From: an uncultured Flavihumibacter sp.
Lineage (GTDB): Bacteria; Bacteroidota; Bacteroidia; Chitinophagales; Chitinophagaceae
Reading direction: 5' to 3'
Assembly: GCA_902168225.1 (NCBI GenBank)
Contig: CABHOW010000073.1
Coordinates: 1 to 41,321 of the forward strand
Length of the DNA stretch: 41,321 nucleotides
The position numbers and the translations under genes were made by a program. The notes under the pieces were generated by a model. It was not told where the DNA came from and did not search any database. It worked only from the letters and a program-made list of their open reading frames with translations. Of the stretch, positions 8,136 to 15,816 are shown one piece after another (positions within the stretch are counted from its first letter, which is position 1; each line of letters opens with the position of its first letter).

Positions 8136-9810
8136 AGATATAGACCTATCTCCCAAACCCGGCAAAGAATACTGGAAAAACTGCCACCGGGAATGGCGTG
8201 AGGAATTTATTTACTTTTTATTAGTTGACCGTTTTCACGACAGCAATAAAAGACATAATGCAGATTTTGATGTGAGACATTCGGGCTATGGTGATGATGC
8301 ACAATTAGGCAAGCAATGCGGTGGCACTTTGAGGGGCATTATTAGTCATCTCACATACATAAAAAACCTGGGCTGTACTGCTATTTGGTTAAGCCCTGTA
8401 TTTAAAAACAACCCCGAGTCTTATCATGGCTATGCCATTGAAAATTACCTGGAGATAGATGAACGATTTGGAACAAAAGATGAACTTGAGGAGCTGGTAG
8501 TCCAGGCCCATCAACATGATATGAGGGTGTTCCTTGATATTGTTTTGCATCATGCCGGTGATAACTGGAACTATCCTGGAGGTAAACCTTATTATTATCA
8601 TGAAGGCACTGAATTTGATTTTGGTGAATGGCGATACCCGGACAGGCCCGTTCCTGTTGAATTAAGAAACCCTGCTTTGTACGGTCGCAAAGGGCAGATA
8701 AGAAATTTTGATGACTACCCCGAAACAAGGGACGGAGATTTTTTTAGTTTAAAGGCATTTAAAAATGACGAGTCAAGGGAGGCTATTCATGTTCAGAAAA
8801 TATTAACGGCCATACACTGTTACTGGATTAAGGAATTGGATGTTGATGGTTTTCGGCTGGATGCTGTAAAACACATGGGGGCTTTGTCAATAAGCCGCTT
8901 TTGTTCTTATGTAAGAGAATATGCTTATTCACTTGGCAAGAAAAACTTCTTCTTATTTGGCGAAATAGTTGCAGCTGATGCAATGGCAAGTAACTATTTA
9001 GGGCCAAAAACATTGACTACTTATAATGACCAAAATATCTACTTTGGGTTGAACTCAGCACTCGATTTTCAATTGTATTTCGCATTGGAAGGAGTTATAA
9101 AAGGGAAAGATTCACCGCATAAATTAATAGAGCGTTACGAAGAGCTTCAAAAAAATGCGCTGGATCGGGGCGAATATGGAGAATTCCTGGTTACATTTCT
9201 TGACAATCATGACCAGATTGGAGATGAATTTAAACATCGCTTTGGATATAATGCCGAACCGGCTCAGATTATTGCCGGTGCTGCATTTCTACTCTGCGCT
9301 TTAGGCACTCCCTGCATTTATTACGGAACAGAACAGGGGCTGGACGGTTGTGGCACGGGCGATCGCTATATCAGAGAATGTATGTTTAATCCGAACGATA
9401 AGACCACAAATTTATTGAATCAGCAATCAGAGATATATAAAGCCATCGCTTCAATTGCAAAATTCAGGAATGAAAGCAACGTGTTGAAGTTTGGCAGGAT
9501 GTTTATGCGGGAATCTTCAAAAGATGGCATTCATTTTCATTTGCCTGAATGCCATAAATGTGTCCTGGCTTTTTCAAGAATCTTATACGACCAGGAAATA
9601 GTTTTTGTATATAATTCATCTACAAGTGATGTAAAGGAAGAACATATATTGGTGGATTGTCAATTGAATCGTGATAAAAAGATGATGACAGCAGTATATG
9701 GTAAAAAACAAAGTGTTGAAATCATGCATTCTAAAGACCCTGCTAACCCCATATGTTACATAAAACTGTATTTAAAACCTATGCAATTGGTCATTCTTAA
9801 AAATTTTTAA
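8116..9810 (+). CDS. Cytoplasmic GH13 alpha-amylase-family glycosyl hydrolase
   Basis: 564 residues, no signal peptide. All four GH13 regions are present: region I Asp141-Ile-Val-Leu-His-His-Ala-Gly-Asp-Asn150, region II Asp244-Gly-Phe-Arg-Leu-Asp249-Ala-Val-Lys-His253, region III Phe-Gly-Glu283, region IV Asn364-His365-Asp366. Asp249 is the predicted nucleophile, Glu283 the acid/base and Asp366 the transition-state stabiliser, so the enzyme should be active on alpha-glucans or related glucosides. The start at 8116 overlaps the SRPBCC gene; Met3 at 8122 is an alternative start. A C-terminal beta domain (about 470-564) is present. The subfamily (amylase, glucosidase, trehalose-related) is not clear. 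Placement with nucleotide and metal genes is unusual. Confidence 0.88.
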   Translation: MKMKSIKDIDLSPKPGKEYWKNCHREWREEFIYFLLVDRFHDSNKRHNADFDVRHSGYGDDAQLGKQCGGTLRGIISHLTYIKNLGCTAIWLSPVFKNNPESYHGYAIENYLEIDERFGTKDELEELVVQAHQHDMRVFLDIVLHHAGDNWNYPGGKPYYYHEGTEFDFGEWRYPDRPVPVELRNPALYGRKGQIRNFDDYPETRDGDFFSLKAFKNDESREAIHVQKILTAIHCYWIKELDVDGFRLDAVKHMGALSISRFCSYVREYAYSLGKKNFFLFGEIVAADAMASNYLGPKTLTTYNDQNIYFGLNSALDFQLYFALEGVIKGKDSPHKLIERYEELQKNALDRGEYGEFLVTFLDNHDQIGDEFKHRFGYNAEPAQIIAGAAFLLCALGTPCIYYGTEQGLDGCGTGDRYIRECMFNPNDKTTNLLNQQSEIYKAIASIAKFRNESNVLKFGRMFMRESSKDGIHFHLPECHKCVLAFSRILYDQEIVFVYNSSTSDVKEEHILVDCQLNRDKKMMTAVYGKKQSVEIMHSKDPANPICYIKLYLKPMQLVILKNF

Positions 9811-9825
9811 AAAAAAACTATAAAA

Positions 9826-10035
9826 ATGAAAAAGTTAAGTTTTTTGTCAGCAGTAGCGCTAATAGTAATTATAGCTTCCTGTAACAATCAGTCAGCAGAT
9901 ATTACTAAATCAAAAGAAATGAAGCAGAACGAAATAAAGGATATGAAGATGGATAGCATGAAGATGGATGACATGAAGATGGATAGTGCAAGCCATAAAC
10001 AGCACCAGGTGATGGATTCCTCGATGAAAAAATAA
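9826..10035 (+). CDS. Tiny Met-rich lipoprotein, probable Cu/Ag binder
   Basis: 69 residues. The signal peptide ends in a lipobox (Ile-Ala-Ser-Cys19). The mature part is low-complexity: Asp-Met-Lys-Met-Asp-Ser/Asp repeats three times, followed by His-Lys-Gln-His and more Met-Asp-Ser-x-Met. Met residues spaced two apart (Met-x-Met) with acidic neighbours are the pattern of soft-metal (Cu+/Ag+) binding peptides. It starts 15 bases after the amylase gene and ends the cassette. The same Met-Lys-Met-Asp motif occurs in the mature N-terminus of the CusB-like adaptor at 21731. No family name is known to me; the function is inferred from composition. Confidence 0.72.
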   Translation: MKKLSFLSAVALIVIIASCNNQSADITKSKEMKQNEIKDMKMDSMKMDDMKMDSASHKQHQVMDSSMKK

Positions 10036-10444
10036 AAATAGGTGAGAATATTTAATAACTGTACAGTAGTAAACAGTAAAAAAGATTCGTATGAGTAAGT
10101 GAAAAAGAGGCAAATAACAGGCAAATAACTGATGCAATATCCAGTATTAAGATGAGTGATTGTCTTAATACCAATATAAAATACTTATTGGTAAAAGCAA
10201 AAGAAGAAGCGCAGCAAATTATTATAGGCAAAGCGGCAGTCTGCTGAACTGCAATGAAGCTGAAAAGCTGATTGCAATGATAAAAGCTCAATCAGCACAT
10301 GAGATAAACCGCATACATAAAATATAAACGGTGAGCTAAAAGCCGCTGCGATTGGGATTTTTTTTTACTGAACTATGAGATTTATAATGAATATAAAGTT
10401 GTTAAAAAGGCAACGCCTGTGCCATTATTCAAATTAAAGAATTT
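10036..10444. other. Gene-poor 409-base stretch with a broken small reading frame
   Basis: No intact gene is seen. The only coding-like signal is a pair of short frames: ATG at 10152 gives 31 residues ending at 10247 (Lys-Ala-Lys-Glu-Glu-Ala-Gln-Gln), and a second frame, ending at 10327, reads Asn-Glu-Ala-Glu-Lys-Leu-Ile-Ala-Met-Ile-Lys-Ala-Gln in amphipathic helix style. A single frame change near 10225-10245 would join them into a helical protein of about 58 residues. This could be a decayed small gene or chance. Downstream, 10353-10368 has a run of T bases. No clear promoter was found. Confidence 0.25.
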
Positions 10445-11284
10445 ATGACAGATGCAACACAGACAAAAAAGGAAATGACACATATCAGTAGTAAATATTA
10501 CAGTTATTATAAAGTCAACAAGCCGGTGATCTTGCATACATTGATTGGTGCTGCTGTATTTTATTTTATTATTCACCCTCTTACCATGGCAATGTACTGG
10601 TTTGAGTTCCATGAAAATCACCAGGTCAATCTGAGTGTTGCCGATATTATCACCAAAAGATGGCTTCATGCTTTTTCATTTCACATGACAGGTATGTCAG
10701 CCGTTTTTCTTTTAATGGGAGTAGCTACCGGATTAGGCTTCGGGTTTTATTACAGGAATATGCAGAAAAAAAACAGCTTGGTACGGAAGCAGGAACATTT
10801 TCTCAATCTAAATATTGAACAAACAATTCAGATAGGCGAAAATGAATACACAGAGTTCAAATCATCACTCCGGTACGATTATGCCAAAAAGAATACTAAT
10901 AAAGAACTGGAAATAGTAATAGCAAAAACCATAGCTGGATTTATGAATGCTAATGGGGGGAAATTGATAATCGGAATTTCTGATAAAGGAGAAATATTGG
11001 GCCTGGAGAACGATTACTTTACGCTCAAACATAAAAATCGTGATGGGTTTGAACGCAGAGTATATGAAATAGTAAACCAATACTTAGGAGTAGAGTTCTG
11101 TTCATTTGTTCACATTTATTTTTACAGGAAGTTTGAAAAAGACTTTTGTGCTGTTGAAATTGTAAAAGCTCCTGTGCCTGTTTATGTGAACTCAGAAAAG
11201 GATTCATCATTTTATTTGCGAACAGGAAATGCAACTACTATGCTTACGGTCAAAGAAACCATAAACTATATTAAATTGAAATAA
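10445..11284 (+). CDS. Membrane-anchored AlbA_2 (Schlafen-type) domain protein
   Basis: 279 residues. Two membrane helices lie in the N-terminal third (about 28-50 and 79-103). A cytoplasmic AlbA_2/Schlafen-type domain follows (about 127-275): Glu-Tyr-Thr-Glu-Phe-Lys-Ser-Ser (134-141), Ile-Ala-Gly-Phe-Met-Asn-Ala-Asn-Gly-Gly-Lys-Leu-Ile-Ile-Gly-Ile-Ser-Asp (163-180), and a Phe-Tyr-Leu-Arg-Thr-Gly-Asn-Ala-Thr (256-264) motif near the end. In other proteins this domain binds nucleic acid or cleaves RNA, and is often part of regulators or defence proteins. The usual C-terminal ATPase or winged-helix part is absent. Neighbours are an ArsR regulator and an orphan ATPase b subunit. Function unknown. 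Confidence 0.72.
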   Translation: MTDATQTKKEMTHISSKYYSYYKVNKPVILHTLIGAAVFYFIIHPLTMAMYWFEFHENHQVNLSVADIITKRWLHAFSFHMTGMSAVFLLMGVATGLGFGFYYRNMQKKNSLVRKQEHFLNLNIEQTIQIGENEYTEFKSSLRYDYAKKNTNKELEIVIAKTIAGFMNANGGKLIIGISDKGEILGLENDYFTLKHKNRDGFERRVYEIVNQYLGVEFCSFVHIYFYRKFEKDFCAVEIVKAPVPVYVNSEKDSSFYLRTGNATTMLTVKETINYIKLK

Positions 11285-11297
11285 ATGATGAAGATTA

Positions 11298-11320
11298 TAT
11301 TAACAAATGTTTTGTTAATA
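11298..11320. repeat. 23-bp perfect inverted repeat behind the AlbA_2 gene
   Basis: The arms TATTAACAAA and TTTGTTAATA are perfect reverse complements with a 3-base centre (TGT). It starts 14 bases after the AlbA_2 stop and lies 163 bases before the ArsR start. It has no G+C-rich stem and no T tract, so a classical terminator is unlikely; an operator for the downstream regulator is possible. A second, shorter palindrome of the form GCTAT-N4-ATAGC is at 11372-11385. No gene is seen between 11285 and 11482 apart from a 35-codon frame starting at 11285 that I do not believe. Confidence 0.35.
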
Positions 11321-11482
11321 AATGGGAAGTGCAGCACTGTAACAATGATCAATCCGCTGCATGTATATTCAGCTATCTATATAGCCGGATAATTGTATGA
11401 CAAAAGTCATTTTTTGAACAGAATGTGTATCATAGTTTTTCTTTAGTGTAAAAAAGATTTTTGTGGCCAAAAGAGAACTGCT

Positions 11483-11788
11483 ATGGCAAAGAATACAAAC
11501 AGGGAACAGGAAAAAAATGAAATGCAGAATATGGCTGAAATATTGAAAGCGATGGCACACGCAGACCGACTGGCTATATTAAAATTATTGTGTAAAAACC
11601 AGGTTGAAGGGCTGACGGTAAAAACAATTTATGAAAAGTTGCAGCTTGAGCAGCCGGTTGTATCCCGTCATCTGAATATTTTGAAAAGCGCAGGTGTTGT
11701 GCGTCGTCTGCAGGAAGGGCAAAAAACAAATTATTGTTTATGTACAGATAAGAAAAATATAGAATCGCTGCTAAAATGTTTTTGCTGA
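11483..11788 (+). CDS. ArsR/SmtB-family transcriptional regulator
   Basis: 101 residues. Leu-Lys-Ala-Met-Ala-His-Ala-Asp-Arg-Leu-Ala-Ile-Leu-Lys-Leu-Leu (about 20-35) and the winged helix with Gln-Pro-Val-Val-Ser-Arg-His-Leu-Asn-Ile-Leu-Lys-Ser-Ala-Gly-Val-Val (about 58-74) are diagnostic. The alpha3N site Glu-Leu-Cys-Val-Cys-Asp is missing. Instead there is a C-terminal Cys cluster (Tyr-Cys-Leu-Cys at about 85-88 and Cys-Phe-Cys at the very end, 99-101) that could form an alpha5-type or novel thiol metal site. It is the only local transcription regulator seen and the natural candidate for controlling the efflux genes. The start at 11483 gives a normal length; the target is unknown. Confidence 0.87.
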   Translation: MAKNTNREQEKNEMQNMAEILKAMAHADRLAILKLLCKNQVEGLTVKTIYEKLQLEQPVVSRHLNILKSAGVVRRLQEGQKTNYCLCTDKKNIESLLKCFC

Positions 11789-11859
11789 CGTGATTTGAAA
11801 GAATAAATGCAAACAAAAAGATATGCAGCTATAAAATGTGAATACTTAAAAGTAATACA

Positions 11860-12366
11860 ATGAATCTCCTGAATCATGATGAAGGTTTTTTTATATGGGA
11901 AGTAATTATCTTTCTTTTCTTCATGGGCATACTTGTAAAAAAGGCAAGAAAGCCTTTGCAGGAATATTTAAAGGAACGGCAAAAATCCATCTCAGACTCG
12001 CTGTCTGCCGTGGAAAATTTAAAAGCAGAAATTGAACAGGTAAAGAAAGAGAGTGATTTGATAAGGGCTAAGATTCACAAAGAAATTTCGGATATACAAA
12101 GCGATGCAAAAGAGTATGCAGTAAAAATACTTGCAGAAGCGGAAATGAAAGCAAAGGTTGCTTATAAAATCATTATTGATGAAGCATTTTTATACGTTGA
12201 AAAAGCAAAGAAGGATGCAATCAATGAATTAAAAAGTAAAACCGGTAAAATAGTTATCGAACTTGCAACGCAAATACTTCGGAAAGAGTTGTCAGCAGAA
12301 GCCAGGCAGGAAGAACATATACGTGAATTAATAAAGGAGATAAATTTGAAGAACGAAATTAAATAG
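11860..12366 (+). CDS. Orphan F-type ATP synthase b-subunit-like protein
   Basis: 168 residues. One N-terminal membrane helix (about 11-27, with Phe-Phe-Met-Gly-Ile-Leu) is followed by a long charged coiled coil (about 30-160) with Pro-Leu-Gln-Glu-Tyr-Leu-Lys-Glu-Arg and repeated Ala/Glu/Lys heptads, the pattern of F0 subunit b (AtpF). It is about the usual length. None of the other atp genes are nearby, so it is not part of a normal ATP synthase operon. It could swap into the housekeeping enzyme under stress, or have taken on a separate structural role. It follows the ArsR gene by 71 bases. Confidence 0.72.
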   Translation: MNLLNHDEGFFIWEVIIFLFFMGILVKKARKPLQEYLKERQKSISDSLSAVENLKAEIEQVKKESDLIRAKIHKEISDIQSDAKEYAVKILAEAEMKAKVAYKIIIDEAFLYVEKAKKDAINELKSKTGKIVIELATQILRKELSAEARQEEHIRELIKEINLKNEIK

Positions 12367-12561
12367 CTGAATGAAAAACAAACAGAGTATTACCAATGCA
12401 TATATTAATCAGCCATCATCAGCAAAACACAGTGATTGAAAAGTTAATTGTATTATATGCTTACATTTACTGCGGTGTTTCTTATTAGTAATAAATTATA
12501 ACAAACAATTCTTTATGTCAAATCAAGTGTATTTAAATAACATTAAAACTCAATCAAATTT

Positions 12562-13845
12562 ATGGTACAAGGGCTAATAAAATTTTCATTACGAAACCGG
12601 TTTTTGATTCTTCTTTTGGCGGCAGTACTTTTTGCATGGGGATATTATTCAGTTAAACAAAATCCCATTGATGCCATACCAGACTTATCAGAAAACCAGG
12701 TTATCGTTTTTACGGAGTGGATGGGACGCAGTCCGCAGTTAATGGAGGATCAGATTACTTATCCGCTGGTATCCAATCTGCAGGGTATTCCCCGTATCAA
12801 AACTATCAGGGGCACTTCTATGTTCGGGATGAGCTTTGTGTATGTGATTTTTGAAGATGACGTGGATATATATTGGGCCCGAACCCGTGTACTGGAACGG
12901 TTAAACTATGCACAAAGGTTATTACCGCCGGGAATTACTCCTGCCTTAGGCCCAGATGGCACAGGGGTGGGACATATTTTTTGGTACCATCTTGACGCAC
13001 CCAAAATGGATTTGGGAGAACAACGGGCATTACAGGATTGGTACATAAAGTTTGCATTGCAAACAATACCCGGAGTTGCGGAAGTAGCATCATTTGGAGG
13101 TTTTGAAAAGCAATACCAGATTGTATTAGACCCAGTGAAACTGCAGTTTTATAATATCTCCTTAATGGATGTAATGAATAAAGTAAAAGCCAACAATAAT
13201 GATGTAGGGGGACGCAAATTTGAAATGAGTGATATGGCGTATGTAATTCGTGGATTAGGGTATATTAAAAGTAAAGAGGATGTAGAAAACATATCACTGG
13301 GACAATACAATGGAATTCCGGTAAGGGTAAAAGACCTGGGCAATGTGCAAATGGGCGGAGACCTGCGTCTTGGAATATTCGATCAGAATGGAAATGGTGA
13401 GGTTGTGGGAGGAATAGTAGTAATGAGGTATGGGCAAAATGCCGATAAAGTAATAAAAGCTATTAAAGAAAAAATGAAAGAGGTGGAAAAAGGCTTGCCA
13501 CCAGGTGTGTCTTTTAAAACTTCCTATGACCGAAGTGGATTAATAGAAGCTGCCATTGAAACGGTCAAAGGGAAGCTAATAGAAGAAATAATTGTAGTAT
13601 GCCTGGTAGTGATCATCTTTCTTTTTCACTGGCGGAGTGCATTGAGCATTATCATTCAAATTCCACTAACAATTGCCATCAGTTTTATTTTATTAAATGC
13701 ATTTGATTTGTCATCAAATTTAATGTCCTTAACTGGTATTGCCTTAGCTATTGGCGTTATAGTGGATAATGGAATTATCATGTCCGAAAACAGTTATCGC
13801 CAGCTTTCTGAATGGCAAAATAGTAATCACCCTGAAAAAATTTAG
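12562..13845 (+). CDS. cusA: CusA-like heavy-metal RND pump, N-terminal fragment (frame-split)
   Basis: 427 residues, matching the first part of CusA/SilA-type inner-membrane pumps: TM1 (about 12-29), a periplasmic porter half with Trp-Ala-Arg-Thr-Arg-Val-Leu-Glu-Arg-Leu, TM2-TM4 (about 340-408) and the proton-relay Asp in Gly-Val-Ile-Val-Asp-Asn-Gly-Ile-Ile-Met. It ends with TAG at 13843 in the cytoplasmic loop between TM4 and TM5, just after a run of six A (13835-13840). The rest of the pump is in the +1 frame (13850-15805). Dropping one A restores a pump of about 1080 residues. Cu+/Ag+ export is inferred from the CusA-like sequence. Either a real split or a sequencing error is possible. 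Confidence 0.85.
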   Translation: MVQGLIKFSLRNRFLILLLAAVLFAWGYYSVKQNPIDAIPDLSENQVIVFTEWMGRSPQLMEDQITYPLVSNLQGIPRIKTIRGTSMFGMSFVYVIFEDDVDIYWARTRVLERLNYAQRLLPPGITPALGPDGTGVGHIFWYHLDAPKMDLGEQRALQDWYIKFALQTIPGVAEVASFGGFEKQYQIVLDPVKLQFYNISLMDVMNKVKANNNDVGGRKFEMSDMAYVIRGLGYIKSKEDVENISLGQYNGIPVRVKDLGNVQMGGDLRLGIFDQNGNGEVVGGIVVMRYGQNADKVIKAIKEKMKEVEKGLPPGVSFKTSYDRSGLIEAAIETVKGKLIEEIIVVCLVVIIFLFHWRSALSIIIQIPLTIAISFILLNAFDLSSNLMSLTGIALAIGVIVDNGIIMSENSYRQLSEWQNSNHPEKI

Positions 13846-13849
13846 TCAT

Positions 13850-15805
13850 ATGAATTTATTTAAAAAATTGAGAGCACGTTTTAGTAAAAAAAATAAATCT
13901 TCTTACCGAAAAATTCCTGACGACATAAGAATGTCAATTATAGAAAAGGCATGCCAGCAAGTATCCAGAGGTGTATTCTTTTCTACCATTATTATTATTG
14001 CTTCTTTTCTGCCTGTATTTCTTTTGACAGGGCAGGAAGGAAAATTATTTCATCCCCTGGCTTATACTAAAACATTTATCCTGGCGGTAGATGCAATATT
14101 GGTACTAACGCTGGCCCCGGTGCTTATTTCTTTTTTTATGAAAGGTAAGTTTTTACCAGATAATGCTAATCCGGTAAACCGGGTACTTGAACGAATTTAT
14201 GAGCCCGTTATTCGTGCCTGTATTAAAAGAAAATGGGTAACACTTGGTGTAAATATAGCTGCATTAATAATAAGTGTTCCATTGGTATTGGGACTTGGCC
14301 GTGAGTTTATGCCACCATTAGATGAAGGCTCCCTTTTATTTATGCCAGTAATGATGCCGGATGTTTCCAATTCAGAGGCGAAACGCTTATTACAGGTTCA
14401 GGACAAAATTATTACTTCTGTTCCAGAGGTAGCCCATGTAATGGGTAAAGCAGGCAGGGCGTACACTGCAACTGATAATTCCCCCATCAGCATGGTAGAA
14501 ACAATTATTATGCTGAAACCAAGAAAGGAATGGAGGAAAGGATTTACCAAAGACAGTGTCATTAATGAGTTGAACAGAAAGCTTCAAATACCCGGTGTTG
14601 TAAATGGATGGACACAACCTATCATCAATCGTATTAATATGCTTTCAACTGGCATCCGTACCGATGTTGGAATTAAAGTGTTTGGTCAGAATTTAGATAC
14701 TATTTATGCTTTTGCACAGCAGGTAGAAAAAGCACTAAGAGGTACTCCCGGTGTTAAAGATCTGTATGTAGAACCCATAAGTGGTGGAAAATATATTGAT
14801 ATAGCCATAAAACGGGAAGAAATCGGAAGATATGGATTAAGCACGGACGATGTAAATGCGGTGGTAGAGAGTGCACTGGGCGGTATGCGGCTTACCACTA
14901 CCATTGAAGGCCGCCAGCGTTTTTCTGTGAATGCACGTTTTGCCCAGGATTTCCGAAATAATATCCAGGCATTAAAAAGACTGCAGGTGCAAACAATGAG
15001 CTACGGTCCTATACCGCTGGAAGCAGTGGCAGATGTAAAAATTACTGAAGGCCCCCCGATGATTAATTCGGAAAATGCCATGCTTAGAGGGACTGTGCTT
15101 TTTAATGTAAGAGAAAGAGATCTTGCCAGTACTGTAGAGGAAGCACAAAAAAAGCTGAGTGCCATGATTACAAAAATGCCAAAAGGTTATTATCTCAACT
15201 GGAGTGGCAATTATGAAAACCTGATACGTGGTGAAAAAACACTAAAAATGATATTGCCCATTGTATTGGTAATCATTTTTATGTGTATGTATTTTGCCTT
15301 TCACTCTGCAAGGGAGGCTTTCTTTAGCCTTATCTCTATTCCTTTTGCCCTGATTGGCGGAGCCTATTTTGTTTATTTCTGGGGAGTGAATCTTTCGGTA
15401 GCTGTATCGGTTGGCTTTATTGCATTGTTTGGTTTAGCGGTAGAAACAGGTATTGTAATGGTAATTTACCTAAACGATGCGATGCAGCAATTAGTTGCTA
15501 AAAAAGGGAATTCCCGGGAAACAATTACTAAAGCTGATTTAAAAGAATACGTAATAGCAGGCGCTGCCAAAAGGCTAAGACCTAAGTTGATGACGGTTAG
15601 TGTTTCGTTATTTGGTTTAGTTCCAATTCTTTGGAGTACTGGTGTAGGCAGTGATGTAATGATACCTATAGTACTACCGATGATTGGTGGCGTATTGACT
15701 TCATCTACTCATATTCTCTTGGTAACACCATTGATATTTTTAATGCAAAAGGAATATGAATTAAGAAAGCACGGGAAAATCGAAGTAATGGAAACGCATC
15801 ATTAA
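13850..15805 (+). CDS. cusA: CusA-like heavy-metal RND pump, C-terminal fragment (frame-split)
   Basis: About 651 residues from the ATG at 13850, which lies 4 bases after the stop of the first fragment and is placed for reinitiation. It contains TM5-TM12 and the second porter half: Gly-Arg-Glu-Phe-Met-Pro-Pro-Leu-Asp-Glu-Gly-Ser-Leu-Leu-Phe-Met-Pro, then Gly-Lys-Ala-Gly-Arg-Ala-Tyr-Thr-Ala-Thr-Asp and Glu-Thr-Ile-Ile-Met-Leu-Lys-Pro-Arg, all close to CusA. The loop before TM5 is about 20 residues longer than in E. coli CusA and very basic (Lys/Arg/Asn rich), ending Asp-Ile-Arg-Met-Ser-Ile-Ile-Glu-Lys-Ala. An upstream in-frame ATG at 13769 overlaps the first fragment and is unlikely to be used. 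A DUF4136 gene follows by 11 bases. Confidence 0.85.
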   Translation: MNLFKKLRARFSKKNKSSYRKIPDDIRMSIIEKACQQVSRGVFFSTIIIIASFLPVFLLTGQEGKLFHPLAYTKTFILAVDAILVLTLAPVLISFFMKGKFLPDNANPVNRVLERIYEPVIRACIKRKWVTLGVNIAALIISVPLVLGLGREFMPPLDEGSLLFMPVMMPDVSNSEAKRLLQVQDKIITSVPEVAHVMGKAGRAYTATDNSPISMVETIIMLKPRKEWRKGFTKDSVINELNRKLQIPGVVNGWTQPIINRINMLSTGIRTDVGIKVFGQNLDTIYAFAQQVEKALRGTPGVKDLYVEPISGGKYIDIAIKREEIGRYGLSTDDVNAVVESALGGMRLTTTIEGRQRFSVNARFAQDFRNNIQALKRLQVQTMSYGPIPLEAVADVKITEGPPMINSENAMLRGTVLFNVRERDLASTVEEAQKKLSAMITKMPKGYYLNWSGNYENLIRGEKTLKMILPIVLVIIFMCMYFAFHSAREAFFSLISIPFALIGGAYFVYFWGVNLSVAVSVGFIALFGLAVETGIVMVIYLNDAMQQLVAKKGNSRETITKADLKEYVIAGAAKRLRPKLMTVSVSLFGLVPILWSTGVGSDVMIPIVLPMIGGVLTSSTHILLVTPLIFLMQKEYELRKHGKIEVMETHH

Positions 15806-15816
15806 AAATAAGAGAC

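Noticed and set aside
9950..10000. Short repeats in the Met-rich lipoprotein gene as a CRISPR or minisatellite
   Set aside because: The repeats follow codon phase (Met-Lys-Met-Asp units) and there are no spacers; this is protein low complexity.
11285..11392. 35-codon frame directly after the AlbA_2 gene
   Set aside because: No ribosome-binding site, no domain, and it spans the inverted repeat at 11298; more likely non-coding.
11400..11482. GATTTTTG at about 11456-11463 as a -7 box for the ArsR gene
   Set aside because: It differs from TAnnTTTG at the first base and no TTG lies at a suitable distance upstream, so I did not annotate a promoter.
13769..13849. ATG at 13769 as start of the second pump fragment
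   Set aside because: It would overlap the first fragment out of frame and adds residues without similarity to RND pumps; the homologous part starts after the A6 run.
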